A stretch of 64,000 nucleotides of DNA from Gnetum montanum (lineage: Eukaryota; Streptophyta; Gnetopsida; Gnetales; Gnetaceae), in NCBI GenBank assembly GCA_015680685.1, contig MNCI01026223.1:156329-220328 (forward strand). Reading direction: 5' to 3'. A model generated the notes under the pieces. The model saw only the letters and a list, made by a program, of their open reading frames with translations, had not been told where the DNA came from and ran no database searches. The translations under genes and the position numbers were made by a program. Of this stretch, positions 1 through 10,559 are shown one piece after another. Position 1 is the first letter of the stretch. Each line of letters opens with the position of its first letter.

Positions 1-2470
1 AGCATGCTACTGGCTACAACAAAGACGTCTCTCCTATGCTATCTTGGCCATGAAAGTTGCGGGTTGCCCGATCCTTAGTCATCACAGAGAATGACTTCCC
101 AATTATTTTTGGGGGATCTTGGGCTTAGGTGGTCCAGAGGATTTGGCAGATCCATGGTCTAGAAATCTGGTTGTGATTTCGCATGACCCAGCTCCATTCT
201 CGTGAACCACCAGAAACTCCATGAAATGCTTTAAATAGGCTATGTAAAAGGTATAATGTATATTGGAATGGGACTCTGGTTTCTTGTGGAGCCCCAAGAT
301 TTTGGTTTGCAAGCCTTTACATAAAAACCTAGCCCAGTTGTAATGGGCCCCCTCTTTCATGACCTCACGCATTATCCAGGCCTACTCAATCCCTAGGACC
401 TTCCCTTGGGAAAGCAGCTGGGGAAATGTGCGAGCATGGAAGATAGGGTAAATTTCCCTAGCGGGTCCTTCTTTAAGCTTCTCCATGGGGAGCCCCTTTC
501 GCTTCTTAGAAATCCCTAACCACTCCTAAATATCCTTTTTCTAAAGGGTTAGGTCCTTCTTTCCCTTTGACCCTATGAGGATGACATTAGCAGGGACACC
601 GAAGAGGCCCCCGAACAGTTGGTCATTGATTTCAATGCCACTCGCACTCCCTGTATGCACGTGCAGAAGCGCCCTACCTTGTCAGAAAAGGAGTCAACCA
701 GGGAGAGCATCTTGGTGGTAGGAACACTCAGATTCAAGTCCAGGAATAGATCCATAAGCCTAGTCTTTTGGATATTCTAGACCAAGAAGTCTGAAGCCGC
801 ATCATTTATCCAGTGTTGGCTTGTATCTACTTCTCCGTACTTGAAGTAGATGTTTGCATCCTATGTCCCGATGGTTACCACCATCACCTCCTGAGGCTTT
901 TTCACCCCTATAATAATTTTCACAAGAAACATTTAGCATAAAAACGTAGAAAATCCAAAGATTTGCAACGATACTTAAGCATGCAACACTTACTGTTTAG
1001 CCTACCAGGTCTGTACAGTAATGGGAATAGCAGAAGACTAATTAGAACTTATTCAATGGTGATCGGTTTGAACGGTTGTGCCCACCCCTCATCTAGCCAA
1101 CCAGACCCCTTTCACTAATCATAGGAAATGGGGTATAGGTGTGGTATTCACCCCCGCATTGACCAATCACACCTACCCGCAAGTTCTCAGTAGAAGAGAA
1201 CTCCTGTAGGGCTATCCGTGTTGTAGTCAGCAAGCCCGGTCGATCATGAAGTCCTTCCTTGTTGATGTAGAACTTGGTAACAAAAACATACTGTTAGCAT
1301 TTGGCCAATATGGCTAGCATCGCACAACACAATGGAACAAGGCTGCACAACTCACCCGCTAGCACAATAAATAGTTCCTGGTGTGTTTTGGAAGCACATT
1401 GCCATATAACATGCAACAAACAATGTGTTGTAAGAATGGTAGTAGTTGTATTCAAGCATATCCCAGATCTAGGCCAAACACCTTAACCCTATGGGGTGTT
1501 GACTGGATCCTTCTCTCTACCTGCTCATGATTGCCCAATCTGTCAGAAACCTCAGGATGTCCTGACTTGCCCTAGGTAGTATGACTTCTGTTATGACAGT
1601 TGCCTCTTCCTCCTCTAGGTATGACCAAACGATCACACTGAAGTGTTGGAGGAGATATTGTAGGCACTCCTGTGCTTCTTTCCTAAACTAGATCCCCTAC
1701 TCTCCCACACATATCTGGGGAGAAGGAGCATTGGCCATAGGTTTTCTTGCATGAAATAGGACCCCTGTAATTTCTAAGATAATCAAAATTGGCCTTAGCT
1801 CCATCCTGCATAACACAACTAGCAAGTGTTAGCATCATGTCTAAGTGCAATGTGCACACAACATAGTAATACCTAGCAGTTCAGTCATATAGCATAGCAT
1901 AACCCTCTTCCCGCACATAGCGTAGTAAGAACATGAAAGCGATAGCGCAACGAAAATAGCCTAGCGTAGCAACATAGCAATTAACCCTAACAGGGTGATT
2001 AACAATATGCCCCGATAGACAACATGTCACATTGTCACATCACGCATGGCCCAACCCTCTTGAGGGTCCTACATTATGCCATTTGAAGGCCAAGTAACTT
2101 AAACTATCCAAACCCCCACGGTTATGAAAACCGCAGTGGTGGCAGTTTAAGCGACCTTGCATGCAACGATGGTGTAGCGTTTATGCATACACCATGGTCG
2201 AAACAGCAACAGCGATGACGCAAAGGCCAAAACAATGCAATGACAAAAAACAAAAATGACTAAGACTAGGATACAAAATAAAAGTAGAGAACAACAAAAG
2301 CAAAAAATGATAACAGAATTGTGAAAAAGCAGAGGAAGCATAGCGGCCTATTGGGTCAATGGCATGTCCTCCCGCACTGCGATGCATGCTTGTGTCACGT
2401 GCCCTAGGGTTTTCTTCACCTCCTTGACTTTTGCGAGCACTAAGTGAGTATGTTCCTTCTTTGGAAACAT
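1..2470 (-). pseudogene. Antisense multi-exon gene, copy A (exons 1-4, partial)
   Basis: Runs opposite to copy A's pol and matches the copy D gene at 39593-43983 exon by exon. Start ATG at 2470; exon 1 about 2470-2347 gives an unbroken 41-residue start (MFPKKEHTHLVLAKVKEVKK...). Exon 2 is 1805-1356, exon 3 is 1272-994, and exon 4 is 907 to beyond the left edge. Sites seen: acceptor GCAG before 1805, donor GTGAGT after 1356, acceptor AAG before 1272, donor GTAAGTG after 994, acceptor TATAG before 907. Exon 2 includes a run resembling copy D's WSxLEEKEA...ITE region. I do not recognise the protein family. It lies just upstream of the RT exon, inside the candidate intron of the sense pol. A few stops show it is decayed. 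Confidence 0.65.
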
Positions 2471-2809
2471 CATCCTGCTTGCAGACTTTCCCTTGTCGCT
2501 ATGAAGAAAATCGCCTTACTCGCTGTTAGCACGATCGCTCTGCGCTCTGAAATTGCTTTGTGCTTCGAATATGGGCTCTACGCTCTTATGGTGAGAATGA
2601 CAAGCTTACCAGGGTTTAATCCCTATTTATGGACGTAATGGTGAAAAGTGAAACTTGCCGCTCTCTCTCTCCATTTAATGTAGAGTGCACCGTACAACGT
2701 AGCATGCTCGCCACGACATCGTAGCACTGTTGGCATTAAAACTTTGACATGCTCCAAGCTAAGTACTTGCTTTCCCAAAAAATAAAAAAATATATACATT
2801 TTTCATTAC

Positions 2810-3125
2810 CAGTCCGAAAAGACCTTAAACTAGCAATCCCAGCGTAGTTGTAACTTTCACGGTCCAAAAAGACCTTAAACAAGCATTTTTAGCATAGCGT
2901 TCCACTCTCATTACTGGTTCGGAAAGACCTTAAACTAGCAGTTTTGATTTGGTATACATTCGCAGTCAGTAATGATGCTAAAATAGCAGTTTCACATTTT
3001 CGCATCGGCAATTTTACATTTCTTAGCAGTTCCACATTCTCACTTCCACATTCTCACATCGATAGTTTTACATTTCCTACATCTCCATGCCATAACGGTC
3101 TGCCATGACTTTAAACTAGCAAAAT
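2810..3125. repeat. Minisatellite array 2 of copy A (CTTAAACTAGC core)
   Basis: Degenerate repeats with core AAGACCTTAAACTAGC, e.g. near 2820-2836, 2868-2885, 2925-2940 and 3105-3120, each preceded by a GTCCG/GGTCCAAAA-type word. The array lies between the antisense gene and the RT exon. Similar arrays sit at the same place in copies B and D, and a related array follows integrase. Confidence 0.75.
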
Positions 3126-3230
3126 TTTAATCTTTACATCATGCTTTACTAGTTACCTCTCGTCATTGCTTTGCAAGTTTTCATTATACACGATTACTAC
3201 CAATAGGTGCCTCTTAACCAGGCTTCGATC

Positions 3231-3243
3231 TCATCTTGACAGG
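3231..3243 (+). other. Candidate 3' splice acceptor before the RT exon (copy A)
   Basis: CATCTTGACAG ends at 3242, and the RT open frame starts at once. The sequence after the AG (GTTAATCAAAAAATGGAAAT) aligns with the bases after the equivalent AG in copies B (12799) and D (38669 on the minus strand). Ogre-type elements are known to splice an intron between protease and RT, so I read this as that acceptor. Confidence 0.55.
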
Positions 3244-6200
3244 TTAATCAAAAAATGGAAATCCATCACGATCTCTCCACACCTTTAGCCCTAGTAGGTC
3301 CACATGGCAAGCTCGTAAGACAATTGAACACTGACCTGATCGACTGGGGGTCAACCATAGCTAGCACCATAGCACCTTTAGAAACATCCCTAGGCTAGCT
3401 TGAGCATCTGATCTGAACTCTAGATTTGGAGGTCGAGGATGTAACTGAGGATCCTCTTGTTGAGACGCCGGTGATCACATCCAAGGGGGAAGTAGAAATG
3501 TTAAAACTTAGCTCCCTCCTAGATGCATAGACACACAAAAACGTAGCCAAGATTCTGCAAGAGAATATCAAAGTCTTTGCATGGTCATACAGTGACATGC
3601 CGGGTTTAGATCTGAGGCTGATATAGCACAACATCGTCCTAGACCTGTGTGTGCAGGCAGTCAAGCAGAAGGCTCATAAAGTCAAACCAGAAATCAAACT
3701 AGTTGTAAGGGATGAAATCACAAAGCTATACCAAGCTGGTGTCATCCACGCAGTTGATTATTCGGAATGGGTGTCCAACATCATCGTGGTTTCTAAGAAA
3801 ATGGGAGGAATATGGATCTGTATAGACTTCTGGGATCTGAATAAAGCAACGATCAAGAACGATTTCCCGCTTCCAAGCATCGACCAACTCATCGAAACTA
3901 CGGTTGATCATGCTCTGTTATCCTTCATGGATGATTTCTCCGAATACAACCAAATCCACATCAACCTGAAGCATCATCTAAGAACAACCTTCATGTCCCC
4001 ATGGGGGACCTTCTATTACACCATGATGCCTTTTGGACTCAAGAATGCTGGAGCAACCTACTAGCGAGCCATGACCTACATCTTCAGTGATTACATCCTA
4101 GAAACACTAAATGACTATGTGGATGATATATCAGTCAAGTCCAAGGAGGCAGCTAATCACCCACGTGATCTAGGGGTAGTCATTAAGTGTCGTCAAATGC
4201 ATGATCTATGCTTTAATCCTAAGAAGTGTATCTTTGGGGTAAAAATCGGATGCATGTTAGGATTCATGATATCGAAGGTCGGAATACAGGTGGACCTTGA
4301 CAAAGTCAAGGCTATCATCAACCTAGCACCTCCTACAAACCTTAAGGAGCTGCATAGTTTGCAAGGTAGGGTACAGTTCATCTGAAGGTTTATAGCAAAG
4401 TTGACTGATAAGTTGCACCCCACGCAACATCTTCTAAAGAAAGGGGTTAACTTCAAGTGGACAACCCAATGTCAACAAGCCTTCGATGACTTGAAGGAAG
4501 AGCTCTTGCACCTCCCAATTGTGCACCCGCCACAGAGGGATAAGCCTTTCTTCATCTACCTTGCCACCTCCAACACATCTATCGTAGCATTGTTATGTCA
4601 GAAACGAGATGACGGATCTGAGATACCAATGTATTATCTGAGTCATGCATTAATAGTGCATGAGGAAAAATACAATGAAGTGGAGAGGAATTGCCTTGCC
4701 TTAGTGTTTGCATTTAAAAAATGGAGGCACTACCTATTTCATAGTACAATTAACATCATTTGCAAAAGCAACATACTTTGGGCTATCACTAACAACTTGT
4801 ATCAAAGCAGTAGGATAGCCCGATGGAAAGCAATAACCACGGAGTTTAACTTACACTATGTGAGCTAGTCGTCGATGAAGGGTCAAGCCATAGTGATGCA
4901 GCTTATAGCCTCACCCATCGATGACCAGATAACCATAGATCCGAATTCCCAAATGAGCACATTGGCACCATCAATGTCATACCATCGCTTCTCGAAGCTA
5001 CCTTACACTTTGATGGTGCCTCAACCATGCGGGGAGGTAGTGCAGCCACCGTCATTATGTTCCCCTCTAGGGAAATGCATCCTTTTGCTTATTGTTTTGC
5101 ATTCCCCTGCACCAATAATGTGGCAGAGTATGAGGGGCTACTCAAAGGCCTCTCAGCTGCCCAAACACTATGCATACAACACTTGGCAATTCGTGGTGAT
5201 TCACAACTAATTGTGAATCAAATCACCAAGGTCTATGCTTGTAAAGCTACACACCTACAACCCTACTGCGACCTAGCAAAAAGCATGCTTAAGCAATTTG
5301 CCACCATAGATGTGCAACATGTGCCATGCAACGAAAACACTATGGCAGACACCTTAGCCACCATTGCATTAAATATTCCACCACACTCATTTGCAAGTCT
5401 TCCAACCTTGATTGTCGAATGTACTGAGCCTATCACTCAGGTGAGACATGTGGCCTTTATCAGTGCTGTGGATACCTAGGAGTGGTATGCTAACATTAAA
5501 GCCTACCTACAACATGGTGAACCCCTAAGCGGACTAACATCTACCTAGAGAAATGCAATTCGCAAGTGCACCCAGTAATATATGATCATGGGTAATGATG
5601 CCCTGTGCCAATGTTCTTATGATAGGATATTTCTAGCATGCGTGGGTGGGGAGTAGGCATAGAAGGTAGTTAATGAGGTGCATGAGGGACTATGTAGAGG
5701 ACACATAGCACCTAGGGCTATGGATGTGATAATCAGACGCCTAGGGTACTACTGGCCCCACATGGAGCATGACTGCCTGTCAAAAGTTAAGATGTGTGAC
5801 ACATGCCAGAGATACACAAATCTCATACATGTCTCACCTACGAACCTACACCCAATGCAAATCACATGGCCTTTCCAACGATGGGGATTAGACCTCATAA
5901 GACCTATCACTCCTAAGTCCTCTGTAGGGCATAGCTTCATTATCACCACCACTGAGTATTTTACTAACTGGGTGGAAGCTATTCCCCTGAGGAAGACAAC
6001 ATCTCAAAAGATCTGCCACTTCATCTTGGATAACATCATGACAAGGTTTGGGCTTTCGATGACTATTATAACTGACAATGGACCACAATTTAGTAGTACG
6101 GAAACTCGAATCTTCTGCAGCAATCTAGGCATCAGGTAATCATTCTCCTCCCCGTATTACCCATAGGTGAATGGATAGGTGGAGGCTACAAATAAGTCCA

Positions 6201-6724
6201 TCATCAACTTGTTGAAGTGAATGCTTGACAATAGCAAGAGGCAATGGCATGAGCAAATCCTCTACATTCTATGGGCCTATAGGACGACATGCAGAACCGC
6301 GATGAGTAAGACTCCTTACAACCTTGTTTATGGATCTGAAGCTATGTTATCTCTTGAGTTGTAGGTACCATCACTCCAGATGATCCTCTCAAATGTCATG
6401 AGCGAAGCCTAGAACAACGAGTCATAGATCATCGACCTTGACTCAATAGAGGAGGAGCGTGTGCAGACACTAAGCCGCATAGAGTGCTACCAGAGCAACC
6501 AAAAACAAAAGCACCTTGCAGACACACATTAATGACCAGTGCAGAAGGGATACCTTGTCCTCAAGGCTGTCCGTGAGCATGTGAGCAAATTCTTAGCCAA
6601 CTGGGAAGGCCCATACATGGTCACTAAAGCCTTTGGGAATGGAGCCTTCAAGCTAGTGGCTATGGATGGTAACGAGTTCGCCAACCCGGTGAATCACTTG
6701 TACCTCAAGTTATACTACATCTGA
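3243..6724 (+). pseudogene. pol: Copy A pol: RT, RNase H, archaeal-type RNase H, integrase
   Basis: Decayed Ty3/gypsy polyprotein. RT spans about 3560-4390: a VVSKKMGG block, TFYYTMMPFGLKNAGATY, and an intact catalytic YVDD at 4116-4127. The RT-linked RNase H is about 4490-4860 (YNEVERNCLALVFAFKKWRH) and looks catalytically weak. The second RNase H, about 5000-5400, keeps all four expected acidic positions: FDGAS (Asp codon 5012), NNVAEYEG, RGDSQL, MADTLA. Integrase is about 5670-6724: zinc-binding H/H with CDTCQ, core Asp in WGLDLI, Asp in ITDNGPQF, Glu in VEATNK, and a C-terminal WEGPYMV segment. In-frame stops such as TAG after NAGATY, plus several frame changes, make it non-functional. 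The final stop TGA is at 6722-6724. Confidence 0.9.
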
Positions 6725-7021
6725 AGCATGGCGGCAACAAGTAGCATTCACTACGATGTTAAACTAGTGGAAACAAGTAGTGTCTACTATGATGTTAAAC
6801 TGGTGGCAACAAGCAGAACCTGCTAGGATGTTAAACTAGCGGCGACCATTTGCTACGACATAAAACTGGCACAGCTAGTCTGCTATGACTATAAACTGGC
6901 ACGTCATATCCGCTATGATGTTAAACTAGCATGTATGGTCTACTAGGACCTTAAACTAGTGCGGCACTTTGCTGGGACCCTAACCTAGCACACGGTCTAC
7001 CAAGACCTTAAATTGGATTCG
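6724..7021. repeat. Minisatellite array 3 of copy A, downstream of integrase
   Basis: About eight degenerate units of 27-55 bp with the core CTAYGAYNTTAAACTRG, alternating with GGCAACAAGTAG-type spacers in the first half and GGTCTACTAGGACC in the second. It starts at the pol stop codon. Hypervariable tandem repeats between pol and the 3' LTR are known in Tat/Ogre elements. Confidence 0.8.
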
Positions 7022-8095
7022 TGTCACATCCTTAGCATGCATCTGTGCCAAGTACACATCGAATGAGTGTGCGCAATGCCGACATGGGGATGGGACGTTA
7101 CAACTCCAGAACGTAGTTCATGATGTAATGGAAACACGATCTAGAACGTACGTAACAAGGCCATCATTGGCATCGTGTTGACCCTTCAGAGATGTTGTAT
7201 GACATCGCACTAGCCCTCTAAACCTACCGTCACCACGGCCCACCACCCTGATGGTAGTTCCTTGGCTAGTGCCCGCCGCTGGAGTTCCAGTAGTGTTATG
7301 GCCTAGCCACAATATTGTTACACTCCAGCTCCCTACTAACGCTTGGGCTCGCACAAAGTTTAGCTATGTGGTAGCTAATCCCATAGCTGAACTGAGAATT
7401 CATGCCTTTGATAGGGATTCCAGAGCATCTGCACTCACAGCGACTCCCCGCTCCTTCAATGCTAGCTTCGCCATGCTGGTGCTGCCAAGGCCACTGCTGG
7501 CCTTTCTACTTTGGACACTGTGCACCAACATGAATGTCCAAGAGCTTCAACAATGTCTGCAGTAAGTAAGGCTTTTGCCATCGCTTTGCATCATGGCTAT
7601 TTCGCTCTCCGTCATGTTTACAGGGTGTGACCGAAAGCACGTCTAGCCATAGCAGCAAATGCTACAGCGTCGCAAAGTGAGTGCCTCGACTAGCTTGGCT
7701 AATTCAGAGTGAAAATTCCATGACATGCGTAACACAGCTCGCCACATGGGAAGCATTTGTAGGCAAGTCGAAAGCCCACAAGGATGTAACAAAACTCATC
7801 TTGGGAAAGAAGCACCTGTCCTACAAGGGGTTGAAGGTCAGCTAGAGTAAAGATGAAAATGCAATCAAGTCCCTCATGAGCACTCTGATGAGGGACCTTG
7901 CTAAACCTCATCTTTACTCTTTTCCTAAACCTCCTTCCTTCCTGCTTTGCCCCCTCCCCAAGCAAAAACCAATGCAACACTCTCAAGCATAGCCAAGCGA
8001 CGTCTTGACAATGACAAAGCAGAAACGTTAGCATCATGTCTTCTATGGTGTTCATATTCTTTGTCAACATCTCTCGAGCCCATCCTCTAGACGTC
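7022..8095 (+). other. Copy A 3' untranslated region
   Basis: Unique sequence between array 3 and the polypurine tract. It starts TCACATCC...AGCATGC, and that start matches copies B (16693) and D (34827, minus strand). I see no conserved reading frame; the 155-codon minus-strand frame over 7699-8166 is not kept in copy D. Confidence 0.6.
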
Positions 8096-8111
8096 GACAA
8101 AGAGCGACCAA
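8096..8111 (+). other. Polypurine tract of copy A
   Basis: GACAAAGAGCGACCAA sits directly before the LTR start TGAAACA. The same word occurs before the LTR in copy B (GACAAAGAGGGGTCAA) and copy D, so this is the plus-strand primer site. Confidence 0.75.
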
Positions 8112-8379
8112 TGAAACACCCCAAAATTCGAAGGCATGCTTGCTTCACCAAGTCTTTGCAATTCATGCAGCGTTACAACAATTCTTTAGAAGATGGATGC
8201 TCTAATGTTTAAACTATCCAGCTCAACAAGTTTTCTACCCCAGGTGTCAACAGGCTAAATAGATTCTCTAGCCTGCCCACTTGAGTAGTTCATCCAACCG
8301 ACAGCGCACTTAGGAGTAGTGTGTGGAATTGTTGGTGGTGCTCAGAACACGCAAAATGCTTTAGCAATTTTTCTAAGCT

Positions 8380-8910
8380 AAGGAATTTTTCTATGCTACG
8401 CTACACTATGTACCGTAGCAAACTTCAGAAGATGTTTGCAGAAGCGAAGTGCTATGCTATGCTATGCTACGCAGCGTAGCATAGTATAGCAAAAGCTAGA
8501 CGATCAATTCCCTCGCTCAAATTCAAGTCCTTCAGCAATGTCTCCTTCCATCAGAAAGCGGCGAACTTGGAAAAAGTAGGTCATGTTTGCTGCTATGCTA
8601 CGCTAAGCTACATGGCGCAGCAAGGCATAGCAATTCTGTGAAAGAGACAGAAGGCATATCAAAGGGAAAATCAGCAAGTTCGTATGTTTCGTAGTGCAAA
8701 AGACAAAGTTTGTAGGTTGGCGACATTTTTGTGACTAAGGCTAGTCACTACACTATGCTACGCTATCTAGCATAGCATAGTGTAGCAAACATGCAATAAA
8801 TAGTCAGCGCGTTTCAAAGGATTCCAACACACACAGTGAGATGAGTAACAAGACGCTATGCTACGCCAGCATGCTACACTACAAAGCATAGCAAAGCATG
8901 GCAAGTAGTT
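8380..8910. repeat. Hairpin cluster in copy A LTR
   Basis: Five inverted repeats built from GCTATGCTACG and its complement, at about 8388-8422, 8445-8493, 8590-8636, 8750-8787 and 8855-8908. The clearest reads TGCTATGCTACG-CAGCGTAGCATAG (about 8458-8487). They lie 170-700 bp upstream of the TATA box, at places matching those in the other LTRs. Confidence 0.75.
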
Positions 8911-9095
8911 ACACTACATCAATGTACTCACCTAATTACACCGTTGCTTTCATAGCGCAATTACAGTGAGGTAGGCTTGTAATTATAGCATGGTAGGCTT
9001 GACCAACGATCATGCAGGCACGTGCAGCATAGACAAGTCAGCATAAGCCCAGGGCACGTGGTGTCCAAACTACATCTTTCACATGCCCTTGGTCT

Positions 9096-9103
9096 TATAA
9101 ATA
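9096..9103 (+). promoter_or_regulatory. TATA box of copy A LTR
   Basis: TATAAATA, in the same context as in the other family LTRs (followed by CC and a purine-rich stretch), so it marks the U3/R promoter. Confidence 0.7.
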
Positions 9104-9744
9104 CCCTAATGAGCAATGCCCGAGGGTCAAGGGTTTGAGTTTTTTGGGCAACTTGGTCGGCTAACAATTTTTTTGGTTGACAAGAAAAAAAGTTAGCACT
9201 GCAATCTTTAGCATTGTAAGTTTTCTGTTTGACATTGTAAATAGTTAGCACTCTCAGTTGACATCTTTTTCTACTCTTTTCTACCACCTTGGTAGCACTT
9301 CGCATTGTTAACGCTTGAGTTCGCGTTCAAGCACACAACTGTCTTGCTCTATATGTCTTGGTTACTCTCGGGATCTCTGCACTTCTCAGCGTTGTGCAAC
9401 CGATTATATCTATCTTGACAGAGCGAAGTCGTAGCTTCAAAGCAGTGCATTTTTCTAACTGCATTTTACTTTGTCTCCTGCTTATTATTGCATTTTACAC
9501 TGTTTTCTGTCTCTTTTACATTTGAGGATGACCTCACGCTATTAGTCTCATTTTTCAAATTATCTGGTTGCAAAAGGTTATATTGACACTGACTAAGTCC
9601 CTATCTGATAGACTAGACCATTCAGGGTGCCCCTTTTCCATCCCATCCAACATGACCCTCTCGGGGAAACGAGGTTAAGACTGTCAACGACTGACGACCT
9701 GTTGGTGTTTTCCAGCCGTTGACGTTTTCAGTTGCTACAACGAG

Positions 9745-10190
9745 TCGTGGTGAAAGGCATTGTCCACATCGACTTTGTGGTAGGGGACCAATTCCCCACA
9801 AATGTAATGTTTATCGTGGTGGAAGAGATGCTCGAGTTTAACCTGATCTTGGGGAAGTGATGGTTAGCCCAACTTAGGGTCGTCTCTTCACCCATACATC
9901 AGGAAATCCATCTACCCTATGCAGGTGGGGAGGTGGTGATCCATGGTGATGAGGTGGTAATGCAAGCAATAAACAACATAGATATGAAGCAGGGTTCAGA
10001 GTTCATAACCTCTGAGAACGAGGTGCTTGTCTCCATTGACACTAACTATTTAACAAAAGAGTCGGCCCAACATGCTAGTTCATAAAACAAAAATGTGTGG
10101 GCTAAGTTGCCTTTCCAAGTGGAGGACAACGATGTAGACAAATGCTGTAGTAATGCTTCTTGACCTTACATCTCACCAAATCCACAATGG
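9745..10190 (+). pseudogene. Copy B protease fragment
   Basis: Aligns with the copy D protease (about 44960-44490, minus strand). It encodes a KGIVHIDFVVGDQFP-like run and a FNLILGK block (near 9838), the latter resembling the conserved hydrophobic-Gly segment of retropepsins. The active-site Asp region is missing: the sequence starts downstream of it, at the junction with the LTR. The conserved part ends at ACAATGG, followed by GTTAGAAAG at 10191, the candidate donor of the pol intron. Confidence 0.65.
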
Positions 10191-10194
10191 GTTA
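10188..10194 (+). other. Candidate 5' splice donor of pol intron (copy B)
   Basis: ATGG|GTTAG, with GT at 10191. In copy D the aligned site is ATGG|GTCAAG (GT at 44481-44480, minus strand). Joining it to the acceptor at 12798 would keep frame between protease tail and RT lead. This is inference from two copies. Confidence 0.4.
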
Positions 10195-10339
10195 GAAAGA
10201 AGTTACGTATAGCGTAGCAACTCCTTTGCTTCCTACCTAGTTAACATCCATTGTGCATTTATTTCTTATTTGCTTCCCATTCATCCATCTATGCTAGACG
10301 CTTCACTTATCCTTTTAAATCATTCAAATATTCTTTGTT

Positions 10340-10545
10340 TACATCGTCACATGGCCCAAAATGGCCTAAAACTAACGATGGCCCAAAACAGCCTAAAACT
10401 AATGACAACCTAAAATGGCCTAAAACTAATGATGACCCAAAATGACCTAAAACTACCCACTACCCGCTAAGACCTAAAACTAGCAAAATTGTCCTTTTGC
10501 AATACCCCACAACCCTAAATGGCCTAAAACTAAGAAAAAAAATTA
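10340..10545. repeat. Minisatellite array 1 of copy B (GGCCTAAAACTAA)
   Basis: About six units of 25-40 bp with core TGGCCTAAAACTAAYGATG, between the protease fragment and the antisense gene. Copy D has the same array in reverse at 44155-44370 (CTAGTTTTAGGCCATT). The AAACTA core is shared with arrays 2 and 3. Confidence 0.8.
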
Positions 10546-10559
10546 AAAAATAGGAACAA

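Larger units (their letters stand above)
1..9739 (+). mobile_element. Copy A: partial giant Tat/Ogre-like Ty3/gypsy element
   Basis: The window opens inside this element. Left to right it has an antisense gene (1-2470, minus strand), minisatellite array 2 (about 2810-3125), RT to integrase (3243-6724), array 3 (6724-7021), a 3' UTR, a polypurine tract and an LTR (8112-9739). Its 5' LTR, gag and protease must lie left of the window. The order equals that of complete copy D at 32057-50860, read in reverse. Tat lineage is assigned because a second, archaeal-type RNase H follows the RT-linked RNase H. The coding parts are broken by stops, so the copy is dead. Confidence 0.88.
8112..9739 (+). repeat. 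LTR of copy A, joined directly to copy B
   Basis: A 1628-bp LTR starting TGAAACACC and ending TTGCTACA. The edges were set by aligning with the two LTRs of copy D, whose outer edges are fixed by a target duplication. It has a TATAAATA box at 9096-9103 and several GCTACGCTA/TAGCGTAGC hairpins. It serves as 3' LTR of copy A. The next base starts copy B protease rather than a primer site, so it also stands where copy B's 5' LTR should be. Confidence 0.85.

Noticed and set aside
7699-8166. 155-codon minus-strand frame between copy A pol and LTR, where Grande-type elements have an antisense gene.
   Set aside because: The aligned region of copy D (33710-34200) is full of stops in that frame, and the frame starts inside the LTR. 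The real antisense gene lies upstream of RT.
7022-9739. A 2.7-kb LTR beginning at TGTCACATCC (7022; 34827 in D).
   Set aside because: D's target duplication CCTTT shows its 5' LTR ends at TGAAACA (50860), and a polypurine tract precedes that word in A, B and D. So the extra 1 kb is 3' UTR.
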